NCBI RefSeq assembly: GCF_000515335.1
Contig: NZ_KI911563.1
Span: forward strand, 2,171,603-2,235,602
Direction: 5' to 3'
From: Cohnella panacarvi Gsoil 349
GTDB taxonomy: Bacteria; Bacillota; Bacilli; Paenibacillales; Paenibacillaceae
DNA length: 64,000 nucleotides
The notes beneath the pieces were generated by a model. That model worked only from the letters and a program-made list of their open reading frames with translations. It made no database searches and was not told the origin of the DNA. How positions within the stretch are numbered: the first letter of the stretch is position 1; the number at the start of each line of letters is the position of its first letter. The position numbers and the translations under genes were made by a program. This document shows, one piece after another, positions 34,841 to 41,129 of this stretch.

Positions 34841-34978
34841 TTGGGTTATCCTCCCTCACGCCGCCGGTGAAGTCCTCTCTGGCTACGCCCGAATGAGATA
34901 AGGAAATCTATGGATATATTTGTAACGAGTATATACTATGCAAGGTGTAGAAGCACTTAAAATTCTTATTAAGTTCGA

Positions 34979-35010
34979 CAAAAAAGAGACCCGCAAACTC
35001 TGCGGACCTC
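34979..35010 (-). terminator. Terminator
   Basis: On the minus strand GTCCGCAGAGTTTGCGGGTC is followed by TCTTTTTT; it directly follows the amidotransferase-like gene. The remaining 34856-34978 shows nothing clear. Confidence 0.75.
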
Positions 35011-35018
35011 CGTCATCT

Positions 35019-35717
35019 CTATATGGTGCTATTAATGACTTGTCTTAAAAATTCCGTGATTAAGCAATGAGGTTGTTCTTGAGTAGAGAGTAACTGAGGT
35101 ACGAAAAGCGTGCCCACAAAGAAACGATGATTCGACAATTCAACGATTCTCGATTCGTTGTCGTCGTCGCTTCCGACTGTCTTTAATCCTGCTTGATGCA
35201 GCTTTTCCTGGTACTCCGGGTTTAAACCGAAGTTACAATAGTACTCCTCTTTGATCCGTATTCGATTATAAATTCGATAGGTTCTTGATTCTTTGTCTAC
35301 CTTAATATCCAAAGCTTTACCGGCCAAAGAACAAACAAGCTTATTCACAACGAGATTAGACGCATAGGGATCATATTCGGCATGCTCGGCATCTTCTATG
35401 AATAGAACGTTCCTAGCATATTCGATTACAATATGCTGATATCCGCCGCAAGTCCCCAATAATGGCACATTGTTCATTCTGCAGTGCCTTATTACGTCCA
35501 ATGCGCCTTCCATCCTTTTGTATGGACTGCCGGGCGCAATCCAAAAGCCACTGTAGGAGTTAAGAATTCCTTCTTTATCGGAAAGCACCTCTTCAGTAGA
35601 GATCCAATTCCAATCCACGCTACGATTCATGGAATGCAATGAATGGCGTATGGCATCGTTCGTTACTTGATGGGGCTTAAATGAAGAATCAAACTCGCCA
35701 ATAATCGCAAATTTCAT
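35019..35717 (-). CDS. Class I glutamine amidotransferase-like protein (CTP synthase C-domain relative)
   Basis: A 232-residue protein from ATG 35717, preceded by AGGAGATGGGGAG. It resembles the amidotransferase half of CTP synthase: MKFAIIGEFDSS at the start, GFWIAPGSPYK near 58-67, and the nucleophile elbow LLGTCGGYQH with Cys90. The usual His/Glu of the triad, in the GVQFHPE motif, is replaced: the aligned segment VGTLFVPQL at 201-209 has Val206 and Gln208. It therefore probably lacks classical glutaminase activity and may use the Cys differently. Role unknown; monocistronic in an AT-rich region. Confidence 0.82.
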   Translation of the reverse strand: MKFAIIGEFDSSFKPHQVTNDAIRHSLHSMNRSVDWNWISTEEVLSDKEGILNSYSGFWIAPGSPYKRMEGALDVIRHCRMNNVPLLGTCGGYQHIVIEYARNVLFIEDAEHAEYDPYASNLVVNKLVCSLAGKALDIKVDKESRTYRIYNRIRIKEEYYCNFGLNPEYQEKLHQAGLKTVGSDDDNESRIVELSNHRFFVGTLFVPQLLSTQEQPHCLITEFLRQVINSTI

Positions 35718-35771
35718 ATCTCCCCATCTCCTAGTCAATTTATGGTTCTGGCTTCATTCGAAATTACGTTG

Positions 35772-35800
35772 TTCATTTCATCAACATTTTATGGTATTGT
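35772..35800 (+). promoter_or_regulatory. Putative promoter of antisense RNA, copy A
   Basis: TTCATT (35772) and TATTGT (35795) with 17-bp spacing stand before copy A of the antitoxin-like RNA, at the same relative place as the better promoter of copy B (39444-39472). Confidence 0.5.
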
Positions 35801-35806
35801 TTTATT

Positions 35807-35902
35807 TAGAAAGCCGAGTGCGGCTAACACTCGGCTATACAATTGGCTTGGATGGTTCATCCCTTCTAAGTTACAGAAGCTCGAAAACCCACCGCGGCGC
35901 TA
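35807..35902 (+). ncRNA. Antitoxin-like RNA, copy A (5' part; interrupted by IS3 element)
   Basis: Begins with a hairpin AGCCGAGTG/CACTCGGCT, then ACAATTGGCTTGGATGG and continues to 35902; after the IS element the sequence resumes at 37165 with the second half of the terminator (GGGTGGGTTTTTAC). Copy B at 39479 has the same order, but its first stem is CCAAGTG/CACTTGG and its terminator stem TCCCACC/GGTGGGA instead of ACCCACC/GGTGGGT. Paired changes on both sides of the stems support a real folded RNA. The insertion destroys the terminator, so this copy is dead. Confidence 0.65.
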
Positions 35903-35939
35903 TGGTCAAGACCCCATTTAGCGGACAATGAAAAAACAC

Positions 35940-36824
35940 CTAAGCAACAAACTGGCGTCGGTACTCAACCGGCGTCATTTTTTTAAGTCTTCTTTGCGGT
36001 CGAGAATGGTTATAAAACGCAATATAAGTTTCGATTCGCCTTTGTGCCTCTTCAACGCTTCGTATATCATAGAGGTAGAGCCCTTCCGTTTTGAGATGCG
36101 AGAAGAAGCTCTCCATTGAGGCGTTGTCATGACAATTGCCTCGGCGTGACATGCTGATTTGGGCGCCAACCTTTGGCAGCATGTCGTGGTATGCATAGGA
36201 CGTGTACTGGAATCCTTGATCGCTGTGAACGATCAATCCAGACATGTCCTTTTGCTTTTCAAAGGCCTTCTCGAATGTCCGCAAGACGAGTTGGTTGTCG
36301 TTACGTAAGTCCATATGATGAGCGACGATTTCATTATTGAATAAATCTTTAACGACCGATAAATATAGCCAGGTATCCGCCACTCGAACCTGAGTGACAT
36401 CTGTGACCCATTTTCGATTTGGCATGTTGGCTTGAAAGTCTCGCTTTAACAGATTCTCCACGACGCGCCCACCGACTGTTGACGCGTAGTTACAGCGGTG
36501 CTTACGCCGGATTTTAGAACGTATCCCGAGCTCCTGCATTAGACGTAGAACTTTCTTATGGTTAACCCATATTCCCTGTTCTTGAAAAAGGAAAAGCTGA
36601 AGCTGCCTATACCCGTATTTACCGTCATACTTCGTATATAAGGCCTGGATTCTTGCTTTGAGATCCTTATCTCGACTAGCCCCCTTACGCGCTAAATAGG
36701 CGTAGTAACCACTGCGCGAAACCTTAAATGCTTTGCAAAGCTCACTTACCGCATACCACTCTGACGCCTGCTCAATGGCCCTGTACTTTCGACGCACACC
36801 TCCCGCATCCAGATTTCCAAACAC
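35940..36824 (-). CDS. IS3-family transposase OrfB (catalytic subunit, made by -1 frameshift)
   Basis: A 294-codon frame carrying the DDE integrase domain: first Asp in WVTDVTQVRV, second in LIVHSDQGFQYTS, Glu in NASMESFFSHLKTE. The HTH_21-like YGYRQLQLFL segment precedes it. The frame lacks an independent RBS. On the coding strand the A6G slippery run in CTAAAAAAGTG at the end of orfA allows a -1 shift joining ENEMLKK to the VFGNLDAGG start of this frame, giving the OrfAB transposase. No internal stops. Confidence 0.93.
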   Translation of the reverse strand: MFGNLDAGGVRRKYRAIEQASEWYAVSELCKAFKVSRSGYYAYLARKGASRDKDLKARIQALYTKYDGKYGYRQLQLFLFQEQGIWVNHKKVLRLMQELGIRSKIRRKHRCNYASTVGGRVVENLLKRDFQANMPNRKWVTDVTQVRVADTWLYLSVVKDLFNNEIVAHHMDLRNDNQLVLRTFEKAFEKQKDMSGLIVHSDQGFQYTSYAYHDMLPKVGAQISMSRRGNCHDNASMESFFSHLKTEGLYLYDIRSVEEAQRRIETYIAFYNHSRPQRRLKKMTPVEYRRQFVA

Positions 36825-37090
36825 TTTTTTAGCATTTCATTTTCCCGTATCAAGCTTTGTAAGTGTCGATCTTGGTTGATGTATTCTGTTTTTCGGCCAC
36901 GCCGATCCAATAACCCGAACTGCCCCAAGTTCCGATACTTCCGCATCCATTTTTTCATGCGATCTTGATCTGCAATCCCCAAATGTTCATTGATCTGACG
37001 ATAAGTCCAACCTTCCTCAACATGGAGGCGAATTGCCTCTACTTTAACCTCATGCGTGTATCGCTTGAACTTCTGCCCCTTAACAGCCAT
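36746..37090 (-). CDS. IS3-family transposase OrfA (DNA-binding subunit)
   Basis: A 114-residue helix-turn-helix protein (KFKRYTHEVKVEAIRLHVEEGWTYRQINEHLG) with a coiled-coil leucine segment near residues 75-92 used for dimerisation with OrfAB. It recognises the element ends. The frame ends beyond the A6G frameshift site at about 36830. Start ATG with AGGGGGTGCA upstream within the right end of the element. Confidence 0.9.
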   Translation of the reverse strand: MAVKGQKFKRYTHEVKVEAIRLHVEEGWTYRQINEHLGIADQDRMKKWMRKYRNLGQFGLLDRRGRKTEYINQDRHLQSLIRENEMLKKCLEIWMREVCVESTGPLSRRQSGMR

Positions 37091-37198
37091 AAAAAATGCA
37101 CCCCCTAGAATTCATCGGATAAACCAGGGGTTTTTCCAATGTCCATTCTAAGGGGTGCACTCTACTAACCAAGGGTGGGTTTTTACTTTCTCTTGTAG

Positions 37199-37223
37199 TT
37201 ATTTCCCGATGTATGTTAAAAGT
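37199..37223 (-). pseudogene. 3' remnant of type I toxin gene, copy A
   Basis: GCACTTTTAACATACATCGG encodes ALLTYIG, then K and TAA, matching the end of the Hol_Tox-like peptide of copy B after a frame correction. Everything upstream (the hydrophobic N-terminal part) is missing, so only the last residues and the 3' region remain beside the interrupted antisense RNA. Confidence 0.55.
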
Positions 37224-37310
37224 GCAACCCACCCAAGATTCAATTGTACTTCACCAGTATACCATCTTGTACCAATAAACCGAAGAACATTTGTTCGATT
37301 TTGAAGCAGG

Positions 37311-37337
37311 AAAAGATCCGCGAATGTTCGCGGATCT
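37311..37337 (-). terminator. Terminator of the SDR gene
   Basis: AGATCCGCGAA / TTCGCGGATCT (11 bp) with TTTTCC following on the minus strand, 30 bases after the dehydrogenase stop. Confidence 0.85.
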
Positions 37338-37366
37338 CCTTAGTCTCTAGCACATGCGTTATTCGC

Positions 37367-38131
37367 TTACCAAGGCAGTTGGTCGTCCTGATGATAGAAT
37401 GCGCCTGTTGGTCCCTCTTCGGGAAGGGTAGCAAATTTGATACTGGTCACGCTTCCTTCAGCTTCATCCATTGATGCGCTGCCTCCCCCGAGTCTGGTGC
37501 GGACCCAACCTGGGTGAACGGAATTCACCTTGATCGGAGTGTCTCTCAATTCATGCGCTAAATGAATGGTAAAAGCATTCAAAGCTGCTTTTGAGGCATT
37601 GTACGCGAAGGTTTTGAAAGAATAGATCGGAGCGTCGGGATTGGCGTGCAAAGTCAAGGAACCAAGAACGCTGGATAGATTAACGATACGCCCCGCCTCG
37701 GATTTACGAATAAGCGGCAATAGGGTTTGAGTGAACTGGATCTGCGAGAAAAAGTTAACATCGAACGTTTCACGAATAAGTTCAATCGGGAGCGTGCTCG
37801 TGCGGTTTACGATGTTTCCCGAAATATCTTCCACATCCAGCAGAATGCCTGCATTGTTAATTAGAATGTCCAGTTTGCCGAAGTTATTGTCAATATAATC
37901 ATAGACTGCTCCATGATCCGCGATCTCATTCACATCTATTTTCACGCTGACCGCGTTTATTCCTTCTTGCTTTAATTGATTGACGACAGCTACGCCATTG
38001 CGGGCATCGCGAGCACCGATAATAACGGTAATACCCAATCGGCCAAGCCCGCGGGCGGTTTCTAAGCCGATTCCACGGGTGGCACCCGTAATCAAAGCCA
38101 CTTTGCCTTTTTGATTTTGCGCGATTGACAT
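37367..38131 (-). CDS. SDR-family NAD(P)-dependent oxidoreductase
   Basis: A 254-residue classical short-chain dehydrogenase. The cofactor motif TGATRGIG is at 15-22, NNAG at about 91-94, the active Ser in VNLSSVLGS and the catalytic YNASKAAL (Tyr and Lys) near 175-182. Basic residues around GARDARNG suggest NADP(H). GGGAGAGGGATTCG precedes the ATG. TetR-type operator palindromes lie in its upstream region and a TetR gene follows upstream on the same strand, so it is probably induced by a carbonyl or toxic compound sensed by that regulator. Confidence 0.92.
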   Translation of the reverse strand: MSIAQNQKGKVALITGATRGIGLETARGLGRLGITVIIGARDARNGVAVVNQLKQEGINAVSVKIDVNEIADHGAVYDYIDNNFGKLDILINNAGILLDVEDISGNIVNRTSTLPIELIRETFDVNFFSQIQFTQTLLPLIRKSEAGRIVNLSSVLGSLTLHANPDAPIYSFKTFAYNASKAALNAFTIHLAHELRDTPIKVNSVHPGWVRTRLGGGSASMDEAEGSVTSIKFATLPEEGPTGAFYHQDDQLPW

Positions 38132-38152
38132 ATCGAATCCCTCTCCCTATTT

Positions 38153-38297
38153 GAGAATCATCGTTCTCGTATTGGTAAAAAAAATAACTGCATTTCACAA
38201 TGCCGCCACCGGAGCTTGGGTTCACCCCTTATTGCGGTTATGAGAATGGTCGTTCTCGTATTCGCAGCATAACATATTGAGAACGATCGGTAAAGTA
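38153..38297. promoter_or_regulatory. Three TetR-type operator sites upstream of the SDR gene
   Basis: GAGAATCATCGTTCTC (38153-38168) and GAGAATGGTCGTTCTC (38242-38257) are near-perfect GAGAA-N6-TTCTC palindromes. GAGAACGATCGGTAAAGTAT (from 38279) repeats one half. A fourth site, GAGAACGATCAGTAAAGTAT at 38927, precedes the TetR gene. The set supports control of both genes by the TetR protein encoded here. Confidence 0.8.
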
Positions 38298-38313
38298 TTA
38301 AATGCAAGACCGA

Positions 38314-38892
38314 TTATTTATCTAATAGCGACATGGAAAAGTTAGCGATTAGATTCAGCTTATCTTTGCCGACCGAAGTTTGTACTAGGACACGAATGCC
38401 AAGCAGCGTATTATGCAAGCTTGCCGCAAGAACCTCCGCAAATTCCTTACTTTGGAACTCGCCATTGTGTTGACCCTTGCGAATAAGCTCCGCCAGCAAT
38501 TCCTCGGTAAACTTGAACGATTCACATGCCTTAGCATCGACCTCGCTATCCCGAGAAGCCAGTTCGACAGCGGAATTGACGAATAGACATCCCGTCGGCC
38601 CATCCTCGCTACCTTCAATCATATAATCGAAAATAAAACGAATCGCTTGCTTGGCAGATTTACTCCGTGAAACAAGAGACTCAAGGTTAGACTTGGTAGC
38701 ACTCTCATATCGATCAATCGCCATCATAAATAAGGCATGCTTATCTCCGAAAGTATCGTATAAACTCCGACGATGGACTCCCATCCTTTCTACAAGGTCG
38801 TTTATCGATGTTTTTTCGTATCCTTGCTCCCAGAAGAGCTCCATCGCCTTTTGAAGCACCACATTCTCATCGAACTCTCGATTTCGCGCCAT
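38314..38892 (-). CDS. TetR/AcrR-family transcriptional regulator
   Basis: A 192-residue repressor from ATG 38892 (GGAGGTGA upstream). The N-terminal HTH is FWEQGYEKTSINDLVERMGVHRRSLYDTFGDKHALF, close to the consensus; residues 80-192 form the ligand-binding helices, with the TGCLFVNSAVELA signature of the TetR_C_16/AcuR-like branch. It probably controls itself and the SDR gene through the repeated GAGAA operator. The effector is unknown. Confidence 0.92.
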   Translation of the reverse strand: MARNREFDENVVLQKAMELFWEQGYEKTSINDLVERMGVHRRSLYDTFGDKHALFMMAIDRYESATKSNLESLVSRSKSAKQAIRFIFDYMIEGSEDGPTGCLFVNSAVELASRDSEVDAKACESFKFTEELLAELIRKGQHNGEFQSKEFAEVLAASLHNTLLGIRVLVQTSVGKDKLNLIANFSMSLLDK

Positions 38893-39014
38893 GACAATCA
38901 CCTCCGCCGAGTTATCTTATCATTTTGAGAACGATCAGTAAAGTATTCGGGCCTGTGAGGGATAGTTGAGTATTATTTTCCATAAAAGTGGGCCTCCAGC
39001 AATCTCTGGTCGGC

Positions 39015-39145
39015 CTAGATTTCTAATTACCGCATCAAACATCATTTCATTACAACAAAAGGAATCGAAATCGATTCCCTTAGTGTAAGTCTCAATTTTG
39101 TTAATTGACTCTAAGATGTCAATTAATTGAAATGCCCTTTCGTTT
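39015..39145 (-). pseudogene. Relic of HepT-like (HEPN) toxin
   Basis: Read after the MntA-like stop, the frame gives NERAFQLIDILESINKIETY, TKGIDFDSFCCNEMMFD and AVIRNLEI, then TAG. This is the N-terminal half of HepT/DUF86. The normal start would overlap the antitoxin stop, but an extra A (CAATGAAACGAA instead of CAATGAACGAA) shifts it, and the C-terminal half with the R-x4-6-H ribonuclease motif is missing. The toxin is therefore inactive. Confidence 0.72.
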
Positions 39146-39405
39146 CATTGAAATTGCACCTCGTTCATGACTTGTTCTTTCATAAACGGTTTTAGCGCGT
39201 TTGCCGTTACCAGATCTACTCGTTTTTGAAACAATGATTCTAGGTATTCTTTAAGTTCAATAAACTCAAAGCCAACTGGCTGCTTAAATTCCACTAATAT
39301 ATCAATATCACTTTCTTCCGTTTGCTCATCTCTTGCGAAGGAACCAAAAAGTCCGATCTTCTCAACTGAAAAGGCTTCTGCGATATAAGCTTTATGTTCA
39401 TAAAA
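39145..39405 (-). pseudogene. Relic of MntA-like nucleotidyltransferase antitoxin
   Basis: The minus-strand translation contains EAFSVEKIGLFGSFARDEQT, EESDIDILVEFKQP and KRVDLVTANALKPFM, the G-S-F-A-R-x7-S-D-x-D motif of minimal nucleotidyltransferases that AMPylate HepT. It has no start codon: the frame enters from a terminator-like sequence at about 39402-39420, so the first 20 or so residues are lost. The gene pair with the HepT relic next to it has decayed together. Confidence 0.75.
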
Positions 39406-39443
39406 AGACCCGACCCCGCACGGATCCTACGGTACTAACATTC

Positions 39444-39472
39444 TTGTCGTTCAATTCTCCGTATGTTATTAT
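39444..39472 (+). promoter_or_regulatory. Promoter of antitoxin-like RNA, copy B
   Basis: TTGTCG at 39444-39449 and TATTAT at 39467-39472 with exactly 17 bp between. Transcription should start near 39479. Confidence 0.72.
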
Positions 39473-39478
39473 TCATAT

Positions 39479-39600
39479 AACAAGACCAAGTGCTGGAACA
39501 CTTGGCCTCGACAATTGGCTTGGACGGGTTTCCCTTCTGAGTAAGCAAAGAGAAAAAATCCCACCTTTGGCGCTAACCTTGGGGTGGGATTTTACTTTTT
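39479..39600 (+). ncRNA. Antitoxin-like antisense RNA, copy B
   Basis: An RNA of about 115 nt: first hairpin CCAAGTG/CACTTGG, then ACAATTGGCTTGGACGG, and a terminator at 39555-39593 (AAATCCCACC/GGTGGGATTT with TTTACTTTTTC after it). The terminator also has A6 on its left, so it works in both directions and would end a convergent toxin mRNA. The RNA is antisense to the 3' end of the Hol_Tox-like frame at 39624-39686, the layout of TxpA/RatA- and BsrG/SR4-type type I systems. Compared with copy A, both stems show compensating changes. Confidence 0.65.
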
Positions 39601-39623
39601 CTTGTAGTTATTCCCGATGTATG

Positions 39624-39686
39624 TTAAAGCGCAATTACAAAAGTTGCAAAACCAATCATGATGAGAATCGCATCTTTAACTTCCAC
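39624..39686 (-). pseudogene. Hol_Tox-like small hydrophobic toxin, frameshifted
   Basis: The frame VEVKDAILIMIGFATFVIAL ends in TAA. One missing T relative to copy A (CTTTAACAT versus CTTTTAACAT) causes the stop; with it restored the peptide would continue LTYIGNNYKKK and stop just before the bidirectional terminator. A short M/VEVKDA-type start, one transmembrane helix and a basic tail are typical of the putative holin-like toxins. The 5' end is fused to a fragment of the DUF6953-like gene, so its own RBS is gone. Confidence 0.65.
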
Positions 39687-39687
39687 G

Positions 39688-39810
39688 GCTTTGCCGCCGT
39701 GCATCTTCTTGAACAGCTTCTTCACTTCTTTGTCGATCGACTCGTGGCCGGCTTCGTTCACGTAGATGAACGAGTCTCCGAAGTTGGCGCGGATGTATTC
39801 GACGGCTTCT
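39688..39810 (-). pseudogene. Duplicate fragment of the DUF6953-like gene
   Basis: 123 bp nearly identical to 40271-40393, encoding EEAVEYIRANFGDSFIYVNE and on to KKMHGGKA, preceded by an in-frame TAA and lacking the N-terminal 25 residues. At its other end the frame runs directly into the toxin relic (GGKA-VEVKDA), so a recombination joined the two. Few differences from the intact gene indicate a recent event. Confidence 0.85.
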
Positions 39811-39903
39811 TAGTAAACCATGCCCACTTGGATGTTCCTTTACATTTCAAACAAATTCAGTCAATCCTTGACACTCCCAAAAAAAGCAGTCATACCCATA
39901 ACA

Positions 39904-40088
39904 AAATAACAACGATCTGCAGTTATTTCGTCCATATCGAGCTCATACTCGCCAAATAACAACAGTTTGCAGTTATTTGAGCCACTAAACTGTCAACACC
40001 CGTATATACGCCCCAATAACTATCGATCTGTTGTTATTTGGATAATTCAACTGTTTACCCGAATAATAACTATCCATTTACTGTTATT
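39904..40088. repeat. Four-unit palindromic repeat cluster (family R1, copy 2)
   Basis: Units at 39904, 39954, 40015 and 40062: AAATAACAACGATCTGCAGT and AAATAACAACAGTTTGCAGT (both ending TATTT), then two inverted units starting AATAACTATCGATCTGTTGT and ATAACTATCCATTTACTGTT. Intervals of 50, 61 and 47 bp mirror copy 1 at 33087-33272. Each unit could form a short hairpin. No gene in 39811-40134. Confidence 0.82.
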
Positions 40089-40134
40089 CGTCCCACTCCC
40101 ACTCGGAACTCCAGCTTTGACACTACGATTACAT

Positions 40135-40161
40135 AAAAAAGACCCGCGCCCCGCGCGGATC
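40135..40161 (-). terminator. Terminator of the DUF6953-like gene
   Basis: On the minus strand GATCCGCGC / GCGCGGGTC (one mismatch) followed by TTTTTT. A degraded copy of the same sequence borders the MntA relic near 39402. Confidence 0.75.
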
Positions 40162-40215
40162 TTCCCCTTACTCCTCCGATATCTCCCTCAACAGCCTCCC
40201 TCACCTCACACTACC

Positions 40216-40467
40216 CTACACCCTTATCGCCGAAGTCCAGCCCCAGAAGAACCCGTCCCGATCCCATGCAGCTTTGCCGCCGTGCATCTTCTTGAAGAGT
40301 TTCTTCACTTCTTTGTCGATCGATTCGTGGCCGGCTTCGTTCACGTAGATGAACGAGTCTCCGAAGTTGGCGCGGATGTATTCGACGGCTTCTTCTTGGT
40401 ACAAGACGCCGGCGTCGCGCATGCGGTTGAACATCCAGGTTGCGACATCGTTCGCTGTATAATTCAC
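40216..40467 (-). CDS. Small conserved protein (DUF6953-like)
   Basis: An 83-residue soluble protein starting at GTG 40467 with AAGGGGA seven bases upstream. Conserved-looking pattern NYTANDVATWMFNRMRDAGVLYQEEAVEYIRANFGDSFIYVNEAGHESIDKEVKKLFKK resembles the DUF6953 family by my recollection: an N-terminal helical pair and a small alpha-beta unit. Function unknown. A truncated duplicate lies at 39688-39810. It is followed by a terminator and divergent from the L,D-transpeptidase. Confidence 0.75.
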   Translation of the reverse strand: MNYTANDVATWMFNRMRDAGVLYQEEAVEYIRANFGDSFIYVNEAGHESIDKEVKKLFKKMHGGKAAWDRDGFFWGWTSAIRV

Positions 40468-40567
40468 TTGTTTGTCCCCTTCGTATATAAAATGTTGTTA
40501 AAAGTCGCCATTCTTGTCTCGCCTCCCGCATATAGTGTGTCATTACCGACACGGGAGGCATCCATCC

Positions 40568-41122
40568 ATGAGCGTCATTCGCACCGGGAGCTGGCGCACG
40601 CTCACCGCATTCGTCCTATTGCTATTCTTGTCTTTCACGCTGGCCGCCACGCCAGCCATTGCAGCCGCAGCCAAAGCGACCAAGAAAGCCGAAGCAACGA
40701 ACGTACTCGCCGAGAAGTACGCCAAGTACGAGCAGTTCATCGTCATCGACAAAAGCCAGAACAAGCTGTACTTCTACGAGCTCGGCGAGCTGGTCAAGTC
40801 GTTCATCGTAGCGACCGGCCGCAAGCCGTCCCTCACGCCCGAAGGCCTGTTCACCATCCGCGAGAAAATCAAGAACCGCCCCTATTACAAGGAGAAGATC
40901 AAGGGCGGCGATCCGAAGAATCCGTTAGGCGACCGCTGGCTCGGACTTCTCGTTACGTTTAAGAGCGGCAAGACCTCTTACGCCTACGGCATCCACGGCA
41001 CGAACAACGAGAAGTCGATCGGCAAGTACGTCAGCAAAGGCTGCATCCGTATGCACAATAAGGATGTCCGCTGGCTGTACGATCAAATCAAGGTCAAGAC
41101 GCCCGTACTCATCCAACAATAA
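40568..41122 (+). CDS. Secreted L,D-transpeptidase (YkuD domain)
   Basis: A 184-residue exported enzyme. ATG 40568 has GGGAGG nine bases upstream. Residues 1-35 are a signal peptide (LTAFVLLLFLSFTLAATPAIAAAA). The YkuD domain follows from about 55: FIVIDKSQNKLYFYELGELVKSF, then HGTNNEKSIGKYVSKGCIRMHNKDV with the catalytic His and Cys in the usual H-x14-17-S/K-x-G-C-R pattern. It makes 3-3 crosslinks or attaches proteins in peptidoglycan outside the membrane. No LysM or other binding domain is present. Confidence 0.93.
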   Translation: MSVIRTGSWRTLTAFVLLLFLSFTLAATPAIAAAAKATKKAEATNVLAEKYAKYEQFIVIDKSQNKLYFYELGELVKSFIVATGRKPSLTPEGLFTIREKIKNRPYYKEKIKGGDPKNPLGDRWLGLLVTFKSGKTSYAYGIHGTNNEKSIGKYVSKGCIRMHNKDVRWLYDQIKVKTPVLIQQ

Positions 41123-41129
41123 CGCCGAC

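Larger units (their letters stand above)
35903..37164 (-). mobile_element. IS3-family insertion sequence (IS150 group)
   Basis: A 1262-bp element with orfA and orfB joined by a frameshift site. The ends are imperfect inverted repeats of about 40 bp: plus strand from 35903 TGGTCAAGACCCCATTTAGC, and minus strand from 37164 TAGAGTGCACCCCTTAGAAT, both continuing GGACA..TG(A/G)AAAAA. CTA flanks both sides (35900-35902, 37165-37167), a 3-bp target duplication as usual in the family. The target is the terminator loop of a small RNA of which an uninterrupted copy exists at 39479, which confirms the boundaries. Confidence 0.93.

Noticed and set aside
37240..37434. A 64-codon minus-strand frame after the SDR gene
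   Set aside because: It spans the SDR gene end and its terminator hairpin; no RBS and no similarity visible.
39333..39959. A 208-codon plus-strand frame through the toxin relics
   Set aside because: It crosses the antisense RNA and relics of several genes, has no coding character or RBS, and its translation matches nothing recognisable.
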